DNA of 64,000 bases, taken from assembly GCF_014650815.1 (NCBI RefSeq), contig NZ_BMVR01000005.1, positions 503,484 through 567,483 on the forward strand, in the 5' to 3' direction. Made by a program: the position numbers and the translations under genes. This DNA is from Streptomyces flavofungini. GTDB taxonomy: Bacteria > Actinomycetota > Actinomycetes > Streptomycetales > Streptomycetaceae. Shown here piece after piece: positions 28,531-36,642 of the stretch; position 1 is the stretch's first letter; each line of letters opens with the position of its first letter. The notes under the pieces are model-generated. The model searched no databases and was not told where the DNA came from. It saw only the letters and a list, made by a program, of their open reading frames with translations.

Positions 28531-29880
28531 ATGACCACGACGGGGGAAAGCGACACCGCGGCCAGGACCGGGCCGTGGTGGTGGGAGAGGCGGCGCAGTG
28601 CCGTCCTGGACGTGGGGCTCGGCCTCGCGTCCGCGTCCGAGTGCGGTGTCGAGGGCGTGCAGTTCGCCGACGACGCGGGCATCCCGGTCGCGGTCGGCGT
28701 GACCTTCGGGGTGCTCGCCGGGTCCGCCCTCGTGCTGCGGCGCCGCTGGCCGATCGCGGTCGTGCTGATCTCCGTCGCGATCACGCCCGCCCGCATGGGC
28801 ATCCTGATGGCCATCGTCGGCCTCTACACCCTCGCCGCCTCCGAGCTGCCGCGCCGCATCATCGGCGCCCTCGCGGGCATGTCCCTCGCGGGCACGCTGA
28901 TCGTCACGTTCGTGCGCACCAACCAGGACATGGCCAACGGCGACCTGACCATCGGCGAGGGCTTCATACCGTTCATCGCCATCAGCACCTCCCTCGGCGT
29001 CACCGCCCCGCCGGTCCTCCTCGGTCTGTACGTGGGCGCGCGCCGCCGCCTCATGGAGTCCCTGCGCGAGCGCGCCGACAGCCTGGAGCGGGAGCTGCAA
29101 CTGCTCGCGGAGCGCGCCGAGGAGCGCGCGGAGTGGGCCCGCGGCGAGGAACGCACCCGGATCGCCCGCGACATGCACGACGTGGTCGCGCACCGGGTGA
29201 GCCTGATGGTCGTGCACGCGGCGGCGCTGCAGGCCGTGGCCCGCAAGGACCCGGAGAAGGCCGTGAAGAACGCCGCCCTGGTCGGCGACATGGGCCGCCA
29301 GGCCCTGACCGAGCTGCGCCAGATGCTGGGCGTGCTGCGGGCCGGTGACACCCCGCCGAAACCGGCGCCCGCCCCCGCGCCCGTCCCGCTGGCCGCCGTC
29401 GGTGAGGCCGCCGACCGGGCCGCCTCGCGCGCCGGGCCCGTCGCGGGCCCCGGCGCCGCCGCCCCCGAGCTTCCCGAAGGCCCGTGCCTGGCCGAGCTGG
29501 ACGAGCTCGTGGACCAGTCGCGGGCCGCGGGCATGGCCGTCGACCTGTCCGTGGACGGCGACACCCGGGCTTATGCGGCCGACGTGGAGGAGACCGCGTA
29601 CCGCGTCGTCCAGGAAGCCCTCACCAACGTCCACAAGCACGCCGCGGGTGCGAAGACCTATGTGCGGCTCGCGCACCGCGACGCCGAGATCGCCATGCAG
29701 GTGGAGAACGGCCCGCCCCCGGAGGCCGGCCCGGCCGAGGTGCTGCTGCCCAGCGGCGGCAACGGCCTGGTCGGCATGAAGGAGCGGGTGACCGCGCTCG
29801 GTGGCGTGTTCGTGTCGGGGCCGACGGACGCGGGCGGGTTCAAGGTGTCGGCGGTGCTGCCGGCGTCGGCCGGTCAGTGA
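28531..29880 (+). CDS. NarL-type sensor histidine kinase (orphan)
   Basis: 449 residues. About five membrane helices in residues 20-175 form a small sensor region with short loops. A coiled coil (SLERELQLLAERAEERAEWARGEE) leads to the HisKA_3 box RTRIARDMHDVVAHRVSLMV with His216. The HATPase domain has an N-box near ETAYRVVQEALTNVHKHA and the G-box GGNGLVGMKERV. A Pro/Ala-rich insertion (about 275-310) separates the dimerisation and ATPase domains. The ATG at 28531 follows GGAAGG. No response regulator is adjacent, so its partner is elsewhere; the two LuxR regulators in this window are far away. Confidence 0.93.
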   Translation: MTTTGESDTAARTGPWWWERRRSAVLDVGLGLASASECGVEGVQFADDAGIPVAVGVTFGVLAGSALVLRRRWPIAVVLISVAITPARMGILMAIVGLYTLAASELPRRIIGALAGMSLAGTLIVTFVRTNQDMANGDLTIGEGFIPFIAISTSLGVTAPPVLLGLYVGARRRLMESLRERADSLERELQLLAERAEERAEWARGEERTRIARDMHDVVAHRVSLMVVHAAALQAVARKDPEKAVKNAALVGDMGRQALTELRQMLGVLRAGDTPPKPAPAPAPVPLAAVGEAADRAASRAGPVAGPGAAAPELPEGPCLAELDELVDQSRAAGMAVDLSVDGDTRAYAADVEETAYRVVQEALTNVHKHAAGAKTYVRLAHRDAEIAMQVENGPPPEAGPAEVLLPSGGNGLVGMKERVTALGGVFVSGPTDAGGFKVSAVLPASAGQ

Positions 29881-29910
29881 TCTTCCTCATACGGGTGCGG
29901 GGGCGGGGCG

Positions 29911-30399
29911 TCAGCCCGTCGTGAGCCGTACCGGCTGTGTGCCCGCCACCAGCGTGGTGAGCGCCTGGTCGAGGTGGCGGCCCAGGAACCAGTCGCCGCT
30001 GTGGTCGAGGCTGTAGACCCGGCCCTCCGCGTCCATGGCGAGCAGCGCCTGTGTCTGGGTCTCCTCGCCGATCGGACAGACCTCCGTGCCGAGCGCGCGC
30101 CCCAGGTCGCCGAGGGTGCGGGCCATGTGCAGGCCGTACATCGGGTCCAGGTGGAGGGTCGCCGGGGCTATCTGGCGGCCGGGCCCCTGCGGCGTGACGT
30201 GCAGCCCGCCGAACTCCGCCCAGGCCTCCACGGCCGCCGGGAACACGGCGTGCTGGTGGCCCGCGGGCGAGGTGTGCCGGCGCAGGACGTCGGCCCAGAT
30301 CTCGGCCTGCTTGATGTCCCAGCGGCCCGGGCGCCAGCCGGCGGTGCGCAGGGCGGCGTCGACGGGCACGGGGAAGCGGGTGGAGTTCTCGGTGTGCAT
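29911..30399 (-). CDS. SUKH-3 family immunity-type protein
   Basis: 162 residues. The sequence matches the SUKH-3 outline I recall: FPVPVDAALRTAGWRPGRWD, then WADVLRRHTSPAGHQHAVFPAAVEAWAEFGGLHV, and a C-terminal ALLAMDAEGRVYSLDHSGDWFLG (the D..G..Y.LDH.GDW.LG signature). SUKH proteins bind and neutralise polymorphic toxins. It follows a YwqJ-type deaminase gene by 89 bp on the same strand, the expected toxin-then-immunity order. No signal peptide; cytosolic. Confidence 0.8.
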   Translation of the reverse strand: MHTENSTRFPVPVDAALRTAGWRPGRWDIKQAEIWADVLRRHTSPAGHQHAVFPAAVEAWAEFGGLHVTPQGPGRQIAPATLHLDPMYGLHMARTLGDLGRALGTEVCPIGEETQTQALLAMDAEGRVYSLDHSGDWFLGRHLDQALTTLVAGTQPVRLTTG

Positions 30400-30488
30400 G
30401 GCATTGCCCTCGTGGTGCGGGTGCGGGTGCGGATGGCGGCGGCCGGTGCGCGCGGCACCGGGGGTCGTCAGCGGGCTGGCGGCCCGCG

Positions 30489-31076
30489 TCACGCGTCGGG
30501 CGCGGTCGGGTCGACGACGCGGACGCCGAAGTGCGCGGTGAGGGCGGTGCAGGAGCGGCACGGGCGGGCGAAGGCGCCGTGCAGGGGGTCGCCGTCCTCG
30601 CGGATGCGGCGGGTGGTGAGCTTGGCGTGCTTGAGGGCCTTGCGCGCTTCGCCGTTGGTCATCGGCTTGCGCGAGGCCCGTTTGGAACGCCCGGCGTCGG
30701 CGGTGGTCAGGTGCCGGGAGATGAGGACGGCCTCCGCGCAGCGCCCCGTGAAGCGCTCGCGCTGGCCGCTGGTGAGGGCGTCGAGGAAGTCCTGGACGAG
30801 CGGATGCAGGTCGGGCAGGTCCTCGCCGCGCCTCGGGGTGCTGGTCAGGGTGGTGCCGCGGACCGAAAGGGCGGCGGCCACGGTGGGCAGGATGCCGTCG
30901 CGGCGGTGGTGCAGGACCGGGGCCCCGACGGGCTCGCTGCTCCAGCCGACGCGCGGGTCGCCGGGGTCGGCGGTGGCGGTCGAGCCGGGCGCCGGGCCGG
31001 GTGTCGTGCGGGTGGTTCCGGAGCTGGTGACAGGTGTGCCGTTCGCGTTGGACATGCCGGTTGGTGCCGTGTGCAT
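30489..31076 (-). CDS. YwqJ-like deaminase-fold protein
   Basis: 195 residues. The first ~45 are low-complexity Thr/Pro/Gly. The remainder has the zinc-deaminase signatures of the YwqJ family: C113-A-E115 in FTGRCAEAVLISRHL, and P-C-x-x-C (C173, C176) in RPCRSCTALTAHFGV. These fit a nucleotide or nucleic-acid deaminase. Family members are usually C-terminal warheads of secreted toxins; here the domain is nearly alone, without a signal peptide or delivery domain. The ATG at 31076 has GGAGGG upstream. The SUKH-3 gene follows, and a toxin-fusion operon diverges upstream. Confidence 0.78.
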   Translation of the reverse strand: MHTAPTGMSNANGTPVTSSGTTRTTPGPAPGSTATADPGDPRVGWSSEPVGAPVLHHRRDGILPTVAAALSVRGTTLTSTPRRGEDLPDLHPLVQDFLDALTSGQRERFTGRCAEAVLISRHLTTADAGRSKRASRKPMTNGEARKALKHAKLTTRRIREDGDPLHGAFARPCRSCTALTAHFGVRVVDPTAPDA

Positions 31077-31249
31077 GTGGTGTTTCCCTCCCCGTGCCCG
31101 CGGTGTCAGCCGCCGGTGCCACGCCCCCGCGTTGCGGGAACAGACTGCCAAATGGGGCGCGTGGTGCGGAAGCTGGGGCTGTACGACACGCCTGGGTTTC
31201 GCCTCTGGGTGACGGGTTCGTGGCGGGTGGTCACGGATCCGGGGCCCGG

Positions 31250-31278
31250 TGACCGGTGCCGTTCTTACGCTTAGGCTG
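31250..31278 (+). promoter_or_regulatory. Candidate promoter of the WHH-SUKH operon
   Basis: GTGACC (31250-31255) and TAGGCT (31273-31278) are separated by 17 bp and lie about 45 bp upstream of the start at 31322. They resemble Streptomyces sigma-70-type boxes. Weak evidence. Confidence 0.35.
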
Positions 31279-31321
31279 TCGCTGTCCGTGAACCTCACAG
31301 TGCCGCAGGAGGGCATCCGCC

Positions 31322-32311
31322 ATGACGCAAGGTGGGCCAGGTCGGCTCGGGCAGCAAGCCGCGCCGCCGAACGCGGCCTACGCCGGGCAGGTGGTCCACT
31401 TCCCGGACCCGGTGCGGGCCGCCCGGCACCCCAGAGGGGTGCGGGTGGACGGTGACGGCTTCCCGGACTTCGCGCCGTACGCGCGCGCCGCGGCCGAGAT
31501 CGCCGAGCCGCCCGCGGGCTTCGGCGTGGACGAGCTGCGGCTGACGGACTACGTCTCGGCGAACGCGGCGCTCGCCGCGTCCGGCCACGAGCTGTGGGAC
31601 ACCATCCCCGCGGTGGCCACCCCGCACGGCTGGACCTGGCACCACGCGCGCGACAGCCGCCGCCTGCAGCTGGTCCCGGTCGAGGTCAAGGCGCTGCTCC
31701 GGCACCACGGCGGCATCGCCACGGCGCCCGTCGACCAGGACAAGCGCGGCACCCGCCCGCTGCAGGAGACCCGGCCCGCGCACCTGGCCCTGCCGAAGAC
31801 GGCCGTCGCCGTCACCGAGGGCCAGATCGCGGGTGTCGAGGAGGACCTCGGCTACCGCCTGCCCGGCGCCTACCGCTCCTTCCTGAAGGCGGCCGGCGGC
31901 TGCGCCCCGGTCGGCACGGCCCTCGACGCGGAGCTGGGGCTCCTCGTCGACCAGCCGTTCTTCACGGTCCGCGACGAGGCCGCGATCAACGACATCCTGT
32001 ACGTCAACAAGTGCCTGCGCGACCACCTCACCAAGGACTACCTGGGCGTGGGCTTCGTCCAGGGCGGCCTGCTCGCCGTGAAGGTCAAGGGCGACCGGAT
32101 CGGTTCGGTGTGGTTCTGCGCGTACGACGACGTACGGGACGTGGACGCCTCCTGGGCGCCCGCCGAGCGCGTGCAGCGGCTGCTGCTGCCGTGCGGCGAC
32201 GACTTCGACGCCTTCCTCTCCCGGCTCGCGGGCAGCCCGCCCGAGCTGGAGACCGTGGCGAACCTGATGGTGGACGGCGGCTTCGCGCGCGCCGTCCCGG
32301 TGGGGGAGTGA
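31322..32311 (+). CDS. WHH-nuclease-like / SUKH fusion protein
   Basis: 329 residues with two parts. Residues ~37-133 resemble the WHH nuclease domain of polymorphic toxins: VDGDGFPDFAPYARAA, a D-Y-V-S-A-N-A-A segment, then PHGWTWHHARDSRRLQLVPV with the W106-H107-H108 triad and LLRHHGG at 126-131. Residues ~160-300 are a SUKH (SMI1/KNR4) fold: VEEDLGYRLPGAYRSFLKAAGG, a WFCAYDD strand and a C-terminal FDAFLSRL. Toxin and immunity domains normally lie in separate proteins, so this fusion may be self-inhibited or domesticated. AGGAGGG precedes the ATG. The next gene begins 7 bp after the stop. Confidence 0.75.
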   Translation: MTQGGPGRLGQQAAPPNAAYAGQVVHFPDPVRAARHPRGVRVDGDGFPDFAPYARAAAEIAEPPAGFGVDELRLTDYVSANAALAASGHELWDTIPAVATPHGWTWHHARDSRRLQLVPVEVKALLRHHGGIATAPVDQDKRGTRPLQETRPAHLALPKTAVAVTEGQIAGVEEDLGYRLPGAYRSFLKAAGGCAPVGTALDAELGLLVDQPFFTVRDEAAINDILYVNKCLRDHLTKDYLGVGFVQGGLLAVKVKGDRIGSVWFCAYDDVRDVDASWAPAERVQRLLLPCGDDFDAFLSRLAGSPPELETVANLMVDGGFARAVPVGE

Positions 32312-32318
32312 GCTCCGA

Positions 32319-35300
32319 ATGGTGACCTTCGCGCAGGCGCAGGAGCGCGCCGAGGAATGGATCAACGGTGACGTGGCCGCGCCCGGCCACCGCGAGGTGC
32401 GGGTGCGGGAGTTCGAGCTCGGCTTCGTCGTGTGGGCGGAGGACCGCGAGGGCGGCCCCCGCTCGGACGGCGGCCACCAGCGGCTCGTCATCGCCCGCGA
32501 CAGCGGCGAGGCGACCCTGTGGCCCGCCCTGCCGGTGGGCGAGGTGATCCGCCGCTACGAAGAGGAGTACGGCGTGCCGGAGTCGGCACCCGATCCGGCT
32601 CCCGAGCCGCCCCAGCGCATGGACCTGAACCAGACGTCGTTCCTGTTGAGCCCCCCGGAGTGGCTCCAGGAGGCGGCGGACAAGCTGGGGATTCCGGATC
32701 GTCGGGGATCCGGTGGGGACACTGGTGGGGGCGCCCAAGGTGGTGCTGGGGCCGGTGCTGGTGATTCTGCCGATGCCGGTTCCGGTACGGGAGTTGGCGC
32801 CGGTTCCGGTGCGGGTGCCGGCGTCGCTGCCGCTGCGGGGGCTTCCGGGCCGTCGGTGGGCGAGCCGCTTCCGACCATGGCCGGGCCGGGTCCGGCGGCC
32901 GCGCCCGAGGCTCCGGCCGCGCAGGCCGCCCCCGGTGTGCCCGACGGCGGTACGCCGTGGCCCTCGGCCGGGGCGCCGGGTGGCGCGTCGGGCTCCGGCG
33001 CCGGTGCCGGGGCGGCGGCGCCCGGGGTGCCCGCGTCGGCGACGCCGTGGGCCGGTACGGACACGAACACGGACGCCGACGACGTGGCGGTGCCGCTGCC
33101 CGCGACGGTGTTCTCGCCGCCGCTGACGTTCGACGGCGGCGACGGCAACGAGGAGCAGCCGCCCTCGGTGCCCCCGGAGGCCAAGACCGCGCTGATGTCC
33201 GGCGGCAGCCAGCTCCCGAGGACGGCGATCGCGCCCGCCCTGGACGAGCCCAGGACCGGTGCGCCGGGTCCGGACCTGCCGCCGCCGCCCGCGGGTGCCG
33301 CGGTGCCCGGTTCCGACCTGCCGCCGCCCGCGGGGTACACGCCCGCCGGGTCTCCGGTCGGCGGGGCCACCATGCCGCCGCCTCCGGCTGGTTCGGCGGT
33401 GGGCGGTCCCCACCTGCCGCCGCCGCCCGGTGGTTCGGGGGCGGGCGCTCCGTCTCCGTACGGGTATCCGCAGGGTCCGGACGCGTCCGGCGCGGGTGCG
33501 CCGGGTGTCCCGGGTGGTGCGCCTGGCGTTCCCGCCGGGAGTACGCCGCCTCCGGGTGCCCAGCCTGTTCCGGGTGCTCCGGGTGCTCCGGGTGCTCCCG
33601 GTGCTCCGGCTGCTCCGGGTGCGGGTGCGCCCGCGGGTGGATACGTACCGACGCAGCTGATGTCGCCGCTCGGGCCGGACGGCCAGGCTCCGGGTGCCCC
33701 TGGGGCTCCTGGTGCGCCTGCCGCGCCCGCGGCTCCCGGCGCCCCGCAGCCTCCGGGTGCTCCCGGTGCGCCGGGTACGCCCCCCGGTGGTGTGCATCAC
33801 GCGGCGACGATGTTGGCCGACCCGAGCCTGGGTGGCGGCGTGAAGCCGCCGGGCGCGCCGGGTGCTCCTGGTGCCCCCGGGGCCCCGCAGCCTCCCGGTC
33901 CGCCTGGCGCCCCTGGCGCCCCGCAGCCTCCCGGTGCTCCCGGTGCGCCGGGTACGCCCCCCGGTGCTGTGCATCACGCGGCGACGATGTTGGCCGACCC
34001 GAGCCTGGGCGGTGGCCTGAAGCCGCCTGGCGCCCCTGGCGCGCCCGGCGCCCCGCAGCCCCCCGGCCCGCCCGGAGCCCCTGGTGCGCCCGGTGCCCCG
34101 CAAGCCCCCGGTGCGCCTGGCGCTCCCGGCGCCCCCGGAGCCCCGGGTGGCGGCGTCCACCACGCCGCCACCATGCTCGCGGGCCCGGCCGTCGGCGGCC
34201 CCGGCGCACCCATGCCGCCCGGCGCTCCCGGCGCCCCCGGTATGCCCGGCGCCCCCCTGCCCCCCGGCGTACCCGGAGGCCCGGGTGCCCCCGGCATGCC
34301 CCCGCCCGCCCAGGGCATGGCCCCCGGCCAGCCGTACGGCTACCCTCAGCCGCCGACCGGTCAGCCCACCGTCGGCCCCGGCTACCAGGCCGTGTTGCGC
34401 TACCGCGCGCCCGACGGGTCCGAGCAGCAGGTCATCCGGCGTTCGGCGCCCGGTACGCCGCACCCGGAGTGGCAGATCTTCCACGAGCTGCGCTCCATGA
34501 ACATCCCGCCGGACCAGGTCCTGGAGCTGCACACCGAGCTGGAGTCCTGCGATCTGCCGGGCGCGTACTGCGCGCGGATGATCCGGGAGACCTGGCCGCA
34601 GGCGCGCATCACCTCGATCGCGCCGTACGGCAAGGACCACGCCTCGCGGCAGGGGGGCATGCACCAACTGCTCGCGCACCAGGGCGAGCTGCACCAGGTC
34701 GCGGACGGCCCGGCGCGCCCCGCGCCGGTGCGCGCGCCGCTGCCGCAGGTGCCGCCCGCGCCCGCGGTGCCGCCGGAGGGTGTGGCCCAGGAGCTGGCCG
34801 GGGCGTTCGGCCCGGGGGTCTTCCGGTTCGACCAGCGGTCGGTGTCCCGCCAGGGCGTGCCGGACGTGGTGGCGCACACGCTCGTCGTGGCGGGTCTTCC
34901 CGTCGACTTCGGGCCGTTCTTCTGGGCGCAGGCCCAGCCGGGCCGTCCGGTGCCCACGCTGGCCGAGATGGCGCAGGAGCGGGGTGTGCAGCCCGCGTCG
35001 GACTCCGGTTCGTACCTCGTCATGGGCAGTGACTTCGGGCGGGCGATCTGCGTCCAGTACGGCACCGCGAACATCGTGGCCGTGCCGGTCGAGGCGGGCC
35101 CCGGCGGTGCGCCGGTGCCGCCGCAGTTCGTGAACACCGGCCTGCCCGAGTTCGTCCGCTGCCTCGGGCTGCTCGGCCGGATGTGGCGGCTGCGCTACGG
35201 GCTCAACCAGGAGCAGGCGGGCCGCTGGACCGTCGACTTCCAGACGCAGCTCGCCGCGCTCGACCCGGCCGCGCTCGCCTCGCCGGAGAGCTGGTGGTCG

Positions 35301-35336
35301 GTGCTCCTGGAGCAGATGTGGGACGGACTCCTGTGA
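32319..35336 (+). CDS. YrhB / collagen-like / deaminase / SUKH-4 fusion protein
   Basis: 1005 residues in four zones. 1-85: a YrhB (Imm35)-like domain (MVTFAQAQERAEEWINGDV through LPVGEVIRRYEEEYGV). 125-680: Ala/Pro/Gly low complexity with collagen-like GAPGAPGAP runs and three HHAATMLA-containing units. 688-790: a deaminase-like domain (WQIFHELRSMNIPPDQVLE, then H738-T-E740 and C744...C751) resembling nucleic-acid deaminase toxins. 825-1005: a SUKH-4-like domain (VPDVVAHTLVVAGLPVDFGPFF, FGRAICVQYG, FVNTGLPEFVRCLGLLG). No signal peptide or membrane helix. Coupled to the upstream WHH-SUKH gene. Domain names are by eye; the order is clear. Confidence 0.75.
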   Translation: MVTFAQAQERAEEWINGDVAAPGHREVRVREFELGFVVWAEDREGGPRSDGGHQRLVIARDSGEATLWPALPVGEVIRRYEEEYGVPESAPDPAPEPPQRMDLNQTSFLLSPPEWLQEAADKLGIPDRRGSGGDTGGGAQGGAGAGAGDSADAGSGTGVGAGSGAGAGVAAAAGASGPSVGEPLPTMAGPGPAAAPEAPAAQAAPGVPDGGTPWPSAGAPGGASGSGAGAGAAAPGVPASATPWAGTDTNTDADDVAVPLPATVFSPPLTFDGGDGNEEQPPSVPPEAKTALMSGGSQLPRTAIAPALDEPRTGAPGPDLPPPPAGAAVPGSDLPPPAGYTPAGSPVGGATMPPPPAGSAVGGPHLPPPPGGSGAGAPSPYGYPQGPDASGAGAPGVPGGAPGVPAGSTPPPGAQPVPGAPGAPGAPGAPAAPGAGAPAGGYVPTQLMSPLGPDGQAPGAPGAPGAPAAPAAPGAPQPPGAPGAPGTPPGGVHHAATMLADPSLGGGVKPPGAPGAPGAPGAPQPPGPPGAPGAPQPPGAPGAPGTPPGAVHHAATMLADPSLGGGLKPPGAPGAPGAPQPPGPPGAPGAPGAPQAPGAPGAPGAPGAPGGGVHHAATMLAGPAVGGPGAPMPPGAPGAPGMPGAPLPPGVPGGPGAPGMPPPAQGMAPGQPYGYPQPPTGQPTVGPGYQAVLRYRAPDGSEQQVIRRSAPGTPHPEWQIFHELRSMNIPPDQVLELHTELESCDLPGAYCARMIRETWPQARITSIAPYGKDHASRQGGMHQLLAHQGELHQVADGPARPAPVRAPLPQVPPAPAVPPEGVAQELAGAFGPGVFRFDQRSVSRQGVPDVVAHTLVVAGLPVDFGPFFWAQAQPGRPVPTLAEMAQERGVQPASDSGSYLVMGSDFGRAICVQYGTANIVAVPVEAGPGGAPVPPQFVNTGLPEFVRCLGLLGRMWRLRYGLNQEQAGRWTVDFQTQLAALDPAALASPESWWSVLLEQMWDGLL
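33791..34010. repeat. 177-bp direct repeat inside the fusion gene
   Basis: The ~42-bp stretch starting TGTGCATCACGCGGCGACGA recurs at 33791 and 33968, 177 bp apart, nearly identical. A diverged third copy begins near 34152. The units encode HHAATMLADPSLGGG between GAP-rich spacers. Confidence 0.85.
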
Positions 35337-35388
35337 TCCGCCCGAGCCGGCTCCCGTAACCCGTACGAGGCACGGGAAAACAGCTGAA

Positions 35389-35425
35389 CGAGGCGCCCGA
35401 CCTGGGGAACAGGTCGGGCGCCTCG
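35389..35425 (+). terminator. Terminator of the WHH-SUKH / deaminase-SUKH-4 operon
   Basis: A perfect 16-bp stem CGAGGCGCCCGACCTG/CAGGTCGGGCGCCTCG with a 5-nt loop. Confidence 0.85.
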
Positions 35426-35576
35426 CTCGTGCGCGCTCGCGTACGCGGGTGGCTCGCCGAGCTCGCTCAGAGCTTCGTCGTACTGCTTGACGACAACCCG
35501 ATTCCGACTTCTGGCGCCAATTGACGCATCCTTGACCGGATGGGATGGGCGGAGTGTCGCGTTATGACCACTTCCG

Positions 35577-35590
35577 CTTGATCCATCAAG
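35577..35590. promoter_or_regulatory. Short palindrome upstream of coiled-coil gene
   Basis: CTTGAT-CC-ATCAAG, a 6+2+6 perfect inverted repeat 73 bp before the start at 35663. It could be an operator. Confidence 0.3.
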
Positions 35591-35662
35591 ATGTGCGCCA
35601 ATCGCGTTGTACGCGGTCGGCGCGACGGCGAGAGTCTGTGTGGGCGAAAGAGGGGATCAAGG

Positions 35663-36622
35663 ATGAGCGGCAGCGGTGTGTCGGTATCACCTCATGGCTT
35701 CGTCGCCGTGCGCGGGCGCGGCTACCGTCCCGGGCAGGTGGAGGTCTACGCCGACGCGCTGTCCCAGGACCGCGACGCGGCGTGGGAGCGGGCCGCCCGC
35801 CTCACCGTCCTCGCCAGGGACATGGACGCGGAGGCCGCGCGCATGCGCGAGGTCGTCGCGCGGCTCGCTCCGCAGACGTACGAGACGCTGGGGCAGCGCG
35901 CGCAGTACCTCCTCGTGCTGACCGAGGAGGAGGGTGCGGCCGTACGGGACGCGGCGGCGGCCGCGGCGCGCGAGACCGAGGAGGCCGCGGCGGCCGGGGC
36001 GGCGGCGCTCGCCGAGTCCGCGCGGGCGTACGCCGACTCGGTGTGCGGCGAGGCGGACGAACGGGCCCGGCAGCGGCTGCTCGCGGACGGCGCCACCGCC
36101 GACGAGGTGCGGCTCGGCGCCCGTACGGATGCCAAGGAGTGGCGCGGCGAGGCGCTTGCCGCGCTGCGCGACATGCGGCAGCGCACCAGCGGGCTCCTCG
36201 CCGACCTGGAGAAGGAGCACACCGAACGCTGGGAGGCCGCCGAACGCGAGATCGCCGAGCGGGAAGCCGAGGCCGAGGCCCACGAGGCCTCCCTCGTCGC
36301 CGCCGCCGAGGCCCGCCTCGCCGCCGCCGAACGGGCCAAGGCACAGGCCGAGGAGGCCACCCGGCACGGCCAGGAGAATGCCGAGGCCCGCGCCGCGGAC
36401 CTGCTCGCCCGCGCCCGCATGCGCGAGGAACGCATCGTCCGCGAGACCGAACGCACCCTCCGCGAACACGGTGAACGCCGGGACGAGGCCCGCGCCCACA
36501 TGGACAACGTGCGCAGCAGCCTCGCCGCCCTGACCGGCCGTGGCCCCCAGGACGACCCCGACCGCACCCCGGACGACGGCCCGGGCACGGTCCCGGGCCC
36601 CGCCTCCGGCACGGACTCCTGA
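35663..36622 (+). CDS. Long coiled-coil protein (DivIVA/cellulose-binding-like)
   Basis: 319 residues. The N-terminus FVAVRGRGYRPGQVEVYADALSQDRDAAWERAARLTVLARDMDAEAARM resembles the DivIVA-like 'cellulose-binding protein' family of Streptomyces. From about residue 40 to 290 it is almost entirely Ala/Glu/Arg heptad-type coiled coil, with a disordered Asp/Pro/Gly tail. No signal peptide or membrane helix, so probably cytosolic and structural or cytoskeletal. The ATG at 35663 is preceded by AGGGGATCAAGG. Partner and role are unknown. Confidence 0.82.
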   Translation: MSGSGVSVSPHGFVAVRGRGYRPGQVEVYADALSQDRDAAWERAARLTVLARDMDAEAARMREVVARLAPQTYETLGQRAQYLLVLTEEEGAAVRDAAAAAARETEEAAAAGAAALAESARAYADSVCGEADERARQRLLADGATADEVRLGARTDAKEWRGEALAALRDMRQRTSGLLADLEKEHTERWEAAEREIAEREAEAEAHEASLVAAAEARLAAAERAKAQAEEATRHGQENAEARAADLLARARMREERIVRETERTLREHGERRDEARAHMDNVRSSLAALTGRGPQDDPDRTPDDGPGTVPGPASGTDS

Positions 36623-36642
36623 CCCGGGCCCGTGGTCACCGC

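Larger units (their letters stand above)
35337..35662. other. Intergenic region upstream of coiled-coil gene
   Basis: It contains the terminator at 35389-35425, the palindrome at 35577-35590 and a GAGGGGATCAAGG ribosome site. GCGCCAAT occurs twice (about 35513 and 35598). No gene seen. Confidence 0.5.

Noticed and set aside
35545..36474. Alternative plus-strand frame overlapping the coiled-coil gene
   Set aside because: Its Arg/Gly-rich product is the usual out-of-frame shadow; the coiled-coil frame has a good ribosome site and heptads.
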